Origin: Acinetobacter defluvii
GTDB lineage: Bacteria > Pseudomonadota > Gammaproteobacteria > Pseudomonadales > Moraxellaceae
Direction: 5' to 3'
DNA length: 64,000 nucleotides
NCBI RefSeq assembly: GCF_001704615.3
Contig: NZ_CP029397.2
Location: 3,162,001-3,226,000 of the forward strand
Below the pieces are notes generated by a model. It saw only the letters and a program-made list of their open reading frames with translations. It did no database searches and was not told the DNA's origin. Below are positions 59,757-64,000 of the stretch, one piece after another (positions within the stretch are counted from its first letter, which is position 1; each line of letters opens with the position of its first letter). The translations under genes and the position numbers were made by a program.

Positions 59757-61115
59757 ATGTATGAACCCTACCCCGTCCCCGATCTTGCACGAGACCATAA
59801 AAAGTTTCGCTATAGCAGTTTGTGGACATTTGCCAAACAAGATTTACGCCTACTTGCATTTCTTTTAGTCATCGGATGCTTCATAGGCGTCGGGATAGGG
59901 TATTTTTGGATCTGTATTTCACTGGCATTTGCGATCTTTTTTATATTTCAACTGCGTTCTTTGTATTTGGTCAATGAATGGATTTCCAATCGCCCCTATG
60001 ATGTCCCGCCAAACTTAAGCGGGATATGGGGTGCATTGCTGTTCAATGTCTATCGGGCACAGCGCCAAGAACGTGTCGTACAAGCAGAAATGGTGGGTCT
60101 AATTGACCGAGCACAATCTTCCTTGGTTGCATTGGCAGAAGCCGTGATTTTAACCGATGAATTACATCAAATCGAATGGTGGAATCCTGCTGCTGAGAGA
60201 TTACTTGGCATTCAAATGTCAGATCGGGGTCGCAATATCTTGACCATTATTCGTCAACCGAGTTTTATTGAGTATTTTAATAATATAGACCAATCACCTG
60301 ATGGCATTAAAATAAAATCAACGGTTTATGATGAACATTATGTCCAAATTAAACTCACACGTTTTGGTAGTGAAAGCCGTTTATTGGTCGCCTATGACGT
60401 CACACGTGTGCATAACTTAGAACAAATGCGTAAAGATTTTGTCGATAATATTTCGCATGAATTACGTACACCACTGACTGTGTTGAGTGGCTATATCGAA
60501 ACATTTACCGACCAAGAAGACTTAAATCCTCGTTGGAAACGTGCTTTCGATCAAATGCATTCGCAAACACGCCGTATGAATGCACTCGTCAATGATTTAT
60601 TGTTGTTATCTCGTCTTGAGGGCAATAAACAAATTGCCAAAAATCAAATTATTGAAATGCCAAGTTTGATGAATCAATTATTTGATGATGCACAAGCTTA
60701 TAATGTCGATTATGGGCATACCTTAAATTTGGATATCGACAGTCATTGTGATTTGATCGGTTCAGACACTGAACTTGCTAGCGCTTTCAGCAACTTAATT
60801 ACCAATGCAATTAAATATACGCCTAAAGGTGGTTCAGTGACTATGGGCTGGCATGATGATGGTCAACATGGTTATTTTACAGTACAAGACACAGGCATTG
60901 GCATTGACCCAAAACATTTACCACGTTTGACTGAGCGTTTTTATCGTGTTGACAGCGCACGCAGTCGCCAAACGGGCGGTACAGGTTTAGGTTTAGCAAT
61001 TGTGAAGCATGTACTCATGCAACATAATGCTTATTTAGAAATTGATTCTATTGAAAACCAAGGCTCTACCTTTAGAGTCGTATTTCCGAAAGAACGTTTA
61101 TATAAACCTGAATGA
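59757..61115 (+). CDS. phoR: Phosphate regulon sensor kinase PhoR
   Basis: PhoR senses phosphate through the PstSCAB-PhoU complex and phosphorylates PhoB. The 452-residue protein has an N-terminal membrane hairpin (about 30-70), a PAS-like region (VILTDELHQIEWWNPAAERL), the DHp helix FVDNISHELRTPLTVLSGYI with catalytic His, and ATP-binding NLITNAIKYTPKGGSV, DTGIGIDPKHLPRLT and TGGTGLGLAIVKHV. Follows phoB; the gap has AGGT. Confidence 0.95.
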   Translation: MYEPYPVPDLARDHKKFRYSSLWTFAKQDLRLLAFLLVIGCFIGVGIGYFWICISLAFAIFFIFQLRSLYLVNEWISNRPYDVPPNLSGIWGALLFNVYRAQRQERVVQAEMVGLIDRAQSSLVALAEAVILTDELHQIEWWNPAAERLLGIQMSDRGRNILTIIRQPSFIEYFNNIDQSPDGIKIKSTVYDEHYVQIKLTRFGSESRLLVAYDVTRVHNLEQMRKDFVDNISHELRTPLTVLSGYIETFTDQEDLNPRWKRAFDQMHSQTRRMNALVNDLLLLSRLEGNKQIAKNQIIEMPSLMNQLFDDAQAYNVDYGHTLNLDIDSHCDLIGSDTELASAFSNLITNAIKYTPKGGSVTMGWHDDGQHGYFTVQDTGIGIDPKHLPRLTERFYRVDSARSRQTGGTGLGLAIVKHVLMQHNAYLEIDSIENQGSTFRVVFPKERLYKPE

Positions 61116-61149
61116 TTTTTGTTTTTATGGCTAAATCTTAGAATAAATG

Positions 61150-61180
61150 AAAGGTGAAGAATATAGCTTTCTTCACCTTT
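61150..61180. terminator. Hairpin between phoR and psd
   Basis: AAAGGTGAAG/CTTCACCTTT stem (61150-61159, 61171-61180), loop 11 bases. It lies between convergent genes and is likely shared; the flanks are only modestly T-rich. Confidence 0.6.
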
Positions 61181-61206
61181 ACTAAAAGCTACAGTTTGTT
61201 AAATGC

Positions 61207-62058
61207 TTATAAGGTATGCCCCAAAGCTTCACCCATAACCACCACTGAGTTGGCTTTAAATTGCGCATCCCAATTCATTTTATCGTGTTCAAATAAAACG
61301 ATCGCCGTTGAACCCAAATAAAAACGTCCTAATTCATCGCCTTTTTCAAGTTTTAAGTCATGGTGATTTAACTCTAAACGACCAGATGGTTTGACTTTGC
61401 CTGTTGCGACAGTTTCAATTCCTGCCACGATCATTGCACCCACTAAAACCACCGCCATACGCCCTAGTTCAGTATCAAACAAACAGACCATACGTTCATT
61501 ACGCGCAAATAAACCTGGTACATTTTCCGCAGTGGTTTGATTCACTGAAAATAATTCGCCTGGGATATATAAAGTTTCAGTTAATGTCCCTGCAAAAGGC
61601 ATGTGTACACGATGATAATCACGCGGTGACAAATAAACCGTGGCAAATTCACCATTTTTAAATGGTGCAGCAAGTTGTGGATCACCAATTAGTTTTTCAA
61701 CAGAAAAACTTTGTCCTTTGGCTTGAAATACATCGCCTTCTTTCACTTTACCCAATTGTGAAATTGCACCATCCGCAGGTGAAACGATGCTGCTTGCATC
61801 TGCATCAATTTCACGCACGCCATCTTTTAAAGCACGGGTAAAAAACTCATTAAATGATTTATATTTTAAGGCATCGGTTTGCTGTGCAATCGACATATCA
61901 ATGCCATATTGTGCTTTAAAAGCTTGAATCACAACATTTTTAACAATCGGATTTTCACTAGCAGCAAGCTTACCCACAACACGGCTGAGCTGTTGCTGCG
62001 GTACTAAATTTTGTGCACGAATAAAGAGTTGTTTTTTTAAGTTTGAGGTCAGACTCAC
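61207..62058 (-). CDS. psd: Phosphatidylserine decarboxylase
   Basis: Psd makes phosphatidylethanolamine and self-cleaves to form a pyruvoyl Ser. The 283-residue proenzyme carries [12 protein letters not shown] near the C-terminus, with the LGST cleavage motif giving the short alpha subunit. The core has [20 protein letters not shown] with catalytic His and VSPADGAIS. It starts at GTG 62056-62058, overlapping the rhodanese stop (GTGA). A membrane-associated enzyme. Confidence 0.95.
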   Translation of the reverse strand: MSLTSNLKKQLFIRAQNLVPQQQLSRVVGKLAASENPIVKNVVIQAFKAQYGIDMSIAQQTDALKYKSFNEFFTRALKDGVREIDADASSIVSPADGAISQLGKVKEGDVFQAKGQSFSVEKLIGDPQLAAPFKNGEFATVYLSPRDYHRVHMPFAGTLTETLYIPGELFSVNQTTAENVPGLFARNERMVCLFDTELGRMAVVLVGAMIVAGIETVATGKVKPSGRLELNHHDLKLEKGDELGRFYLGSTAIVLFEHDKMNWDAQFKANSVVVMGEALGHTL

Positions 62059-62903
62059 GAAGGTGATTCTCCACTAATAATAGGACTGTCGAGGCGATTG
62101 CCCCATTCGCTCCACGCACCATCATAAGCTTGAATGTTCCAATCGAGTAATCGACCTAAGATATATGCCAATCCTGAACGATGGTGTGATTGACAATACA
62201 CCACCACAGGTTGATCCAAATGAAAGCCCAATTGTTTTAAACGTTGTTGCGTGCGTTCTAAAGGATGTAATTTTAAATGATTTTGACGATTAATTGCAGT
62301 ACTCCATTCAAAATGTCGTGCATTGGGAATATGACCACCACGTCTGGCTGCTAAACGTTGTCCTGTATATTCTTCTGTCGTACGACAATCCCACACTTGT
62401 ACTGCACTTTGTTGTACTTTGTCTAATAATTGATCATATTTAATTCTATATTTTTCTATATTTTTAAAATCTATTTTGACCAAATTATTCACTTTTTTAA
62501 ATTCTTCTACTTCCGAGGAAGTCGGTAATCCTGCGCCCAACCACGCATGAATACCGCCATTCAGCAAACTGACATTTTCAAAGCCTAAACAATGTAAATT
62601 CCAAATCAAGCGTCCTGCCCATGCCCCACCTTCATCATCATAAACCACCACATGATGTGTAGGAGAAATATTCAAATAATCTATCAAGGCACGCAAACCA
62701 TGTTCATCTGGCAATAAACCTGAAGCATGTTCTTCCTGACGCACCAAAAGATTTGGCTTTAAATGTAAGGTATGCGGAATATGCAGCTGTTCATAAACCG
62801 AACTCCGACTCAGATCAACAATGCGTAACTGTTCATGTCCCAAATAAGGCACCAACTGTTCAGCATCAATCAACAAATCAAAATTAAAAGGTGAGGCAGT
62901 CAT
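62055..62903 (-). CDS. Two-domain rhodanese-type sulfurtransferase
   Basis: A 282-residue protein with an inactive N-terminal rhodanese domain and a C-terminal active domain, as in SseA. The catalytic loop reads [20 protein letters not shown]; the active Cys is followed by an unusual His-His pair. Other signals are [15 protein letters not shown] and [11 protein letters not shown]. Sulfur transfer from thiosulfate or mercaptopyruvate is likely, but the loop deviates from CxxGxxR/CGSGVTA. Overlaps psd by four bases, so translational coupling is expected. Confidence 0.82.
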   Translation of the reverse strand: MTASPFNFDLLIDAEQLVPYLGHEQLRIVDLSRSSVYEQLHIPHTLHLKPNLLVRQEEHASGLLPDEHGLRALIDYLNISPTHHVVVYDDEGGAWAGRLIWNLHCLGFENVSLLNGGIHAWLGAGLPTSSEVEEFKKVNNLVKIDFKNIEKYRIKYDQLLDKVQQSAVQVWDCRTTEEYTGQRLAARRGGHIPNARHFEWSTAINRQNHLKLHPLERTQQRLKQLGFHLDQPVVVYCQSHHRSGLAYILGRLLDWNIQAYDGAWSEWGNRLDSPIISGESPS

Positions 62904-63010
62904 AAGATTTTTTGAATTTTAACAGTTTATATTGATGATCTTAGCATAGTCTTTTTTACAATTTTGCTGATTTTATGCTTTTCTATAGCAAAAAATCAGC
63001 TATAGATTTT

Positions 63011-64000
63011 CTACTCAACACTTGGTTCTTGTATTTCAAAAACTTGTCGTAAATAAGCCAAGAATGTGTCATTGTCTGTCATGGTTTTTCCTGGACTATC
63101 TGAAATTTTTGCTACCGACTGACCATTACACTCCACTAATTTTAAAACAATATTCAGTGGTGTTTGCCCCATGTCATTGGTCAAGTTGGTCCCGATCCCG
63201 AAGCTGACTTGAAAACGATCTTTAAAATATTGATACAACGCCCAAGCACGCTCTAAATCTAAACCATCACTAAAGGTTAACATCTTGGTTTTGGTATCAA
63301 TTTTTAGTTTACGATAGTGCTGATAGGCTTTATCCCCCCACTCAAATGGATCACCACTATCATGGCGCAAGCCATCAAATAGCTTCGCAAAATACAAGTC
63401 AAAATCACGCAAAAAGGCATCCATTCCCACGACATCGGTCAACGCAATACCCAAATCACCACGATACTCCTGTACCCATGTTTCTAGCGCTGATTTTTGG
63501 AAATCACGCAACCGAACATCTAAGGCTTGAAATGCTTGTAAAAATTCATGTGCCATTGTACCGATTGGAAAAATTTTTAACTCTTTGGCGATCAAGACAT
63601 TACTGGTACCACGAAATACATTTGGTACCGCATCATGGAAAGTTTCAATCACATGACGTTGCCAATCTAAACTATAGCGGCGGCGTGTTCCAAAATCTGA
63701 CACCAAAAATGGCGGATCATTCGGTTGCATTTCTGCTTCATATTTCTTCATCAACGCCACTTTGGCTTGTAAACGACGTTCACCTTCCGCTAACACTGCA
63801 TCTGAACGAATACGGTGGAAATACAATTCATTGACGATTGCCAATACAAAAATTTCAAACATCATCGCTTGTACCATTGGACCTTCCACCCAAATGTCCA
63901 AACGACCTTGTTCATCGATTCCAGCTTTAATAAAGCGACGTTTTAATTGAAATAATTCTAAATAATCAACGAAATCACTTTTGATAAAACGCAAACTACG
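63011..64000 (-). CDS. pncB: Nicotinate phosphoribosyltransferase (5' end outside window)
   Basis: PncB converts nicotinate and PRPP to nicotinate mononucleotide in NAD salvage. The frame stays open to the right edge. The family is about 400 residues, and the first about 75 are missing. Visible motifs: [52 protein letters not shown] with the His autophosphorylated in the family, [26 protein letters not shown] and [10 protein letters not shown]. The final stop is TGA/TAA at 63011-63013. No start can be chosen from this window. Confidence 0.94.
   Translation of the reverse strand, partial: RSLRFIKSDFVDYLELFQLKRRFIKAGIDEQGRLDIWVEGPMVQAMMFEIFVLAIVNELYFHRIRSDAVLAEGERRLQAKVALMKKYEAEMQPNDPPFLVSDFGTRRRYSLDWQRHVIETFHDAVPNVFRGTSNVLIAKELKIFPIGTMAHEFLQAFQALDVRLRDFQKSALETWVQEYRGDLGIALTDVVGMDAFLRDFDLYFAKLFDGLRHDSGDPFEWGDKAYQHYRKLKIDTKTKMLTFSDGLDLERAWALYQYFKDRFQVSFGIGTNLTNDMGQTPLNIVLKLVECNGQSVAKISDSPGKTMTDNDTFLAYLRQVFEIQEPSVE

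Overview
The window looks like core chromosome of an Acinetobacter species. Support comes from low-GC, A/T-rich intergenic DNA, a scattered histidine pathway (hisB-hisH, hisA and hisF separated by unrelated genes), an Acinetobacter-type rrn operon with Ile and Ala spacer tRNAs, a kinase-fold homoserine kinase, and neighbour pairs such as gshA-dsbB, yqiA-parE, phoB-phoR and a copper receptor next to a DUF2946 gene. The genus call is inference from gene content and style, not from a database search. I see no prophage, insertion sequence, integron or CRISPR array.

Layout. 1-1.9 kb: end of an acetyltransferase gene, a methyltransferase, two identical tRNA-Phe genes each with its own terminator, and a PanZ-like GNAT gene. 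2-11.2 kb: histidine genes (hisB, hisH, hisA, hisF) mixed with small membrane proteins, a Cro/C1-type regulator, two transport or monooxygenase genes, a frameshifted membrane/TPR gene, and a thrB-led operon. 11.4-20.9 kb: ion channel, BetT, outer-membrane proteins, ankyrin protein, ribosome hibernation factor, phytase-like lipoprotein and a secreted hydrolase. 21-33.5 kb: YgiQ, DUF445/lipoprotein pair, an orphan gene, DUF924, gshA-dsbB, lipase, yqiA-parE. 33.5-35.8 kb: a small accessory-looking patch with a PLD-like/winged-helix protein, a secreted gene broken by one in-frame stop, and an OmpW porin.

36.2-42.1 kb is a complete rrn operon on the minus strand (16S-Ile-Ala-23S-5S), with two tandem promoters, long processing stems around 16S and 23S, and a strong terminator. 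42.1-50.5 kb: TetR with a divergent MpaB-type oxygenase, TonB-dependent copper receptor with DUF2946 protein, def, a LysM protein, dprA and tsaC. 50.5-51.2 kb is a gene-free stretch holding an inverted-repeat-bounded element and a candidate minus-strand small RNA. 51.2-57 kb: EamA exporter with divergent AraC regulator, a lipoprotein, a YbdL-like aminotransferase and a MATE pump. 57-64 kb: an SDR gene and TetR regulator sharing a perfect operator palindrome, phoB-phoR behind Pho-box-like half sites, a rhodanese-psd pair, and the 5'-truncated pncB.

The observations most worth a second look are the shared TetR/SDR operator with two well-placed promoters, the two broken genes (one-base homopolymer frameshift at 6483-6487; single stop codon at 34835-34837), two candidate small RNAs, the inverted-repeat element at 50.6 kb, and the PLD/winged-helix protein. 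No convincing large new system is visible. Coordinates of shifted starts and hairpins were worked out by hand from the sequence.
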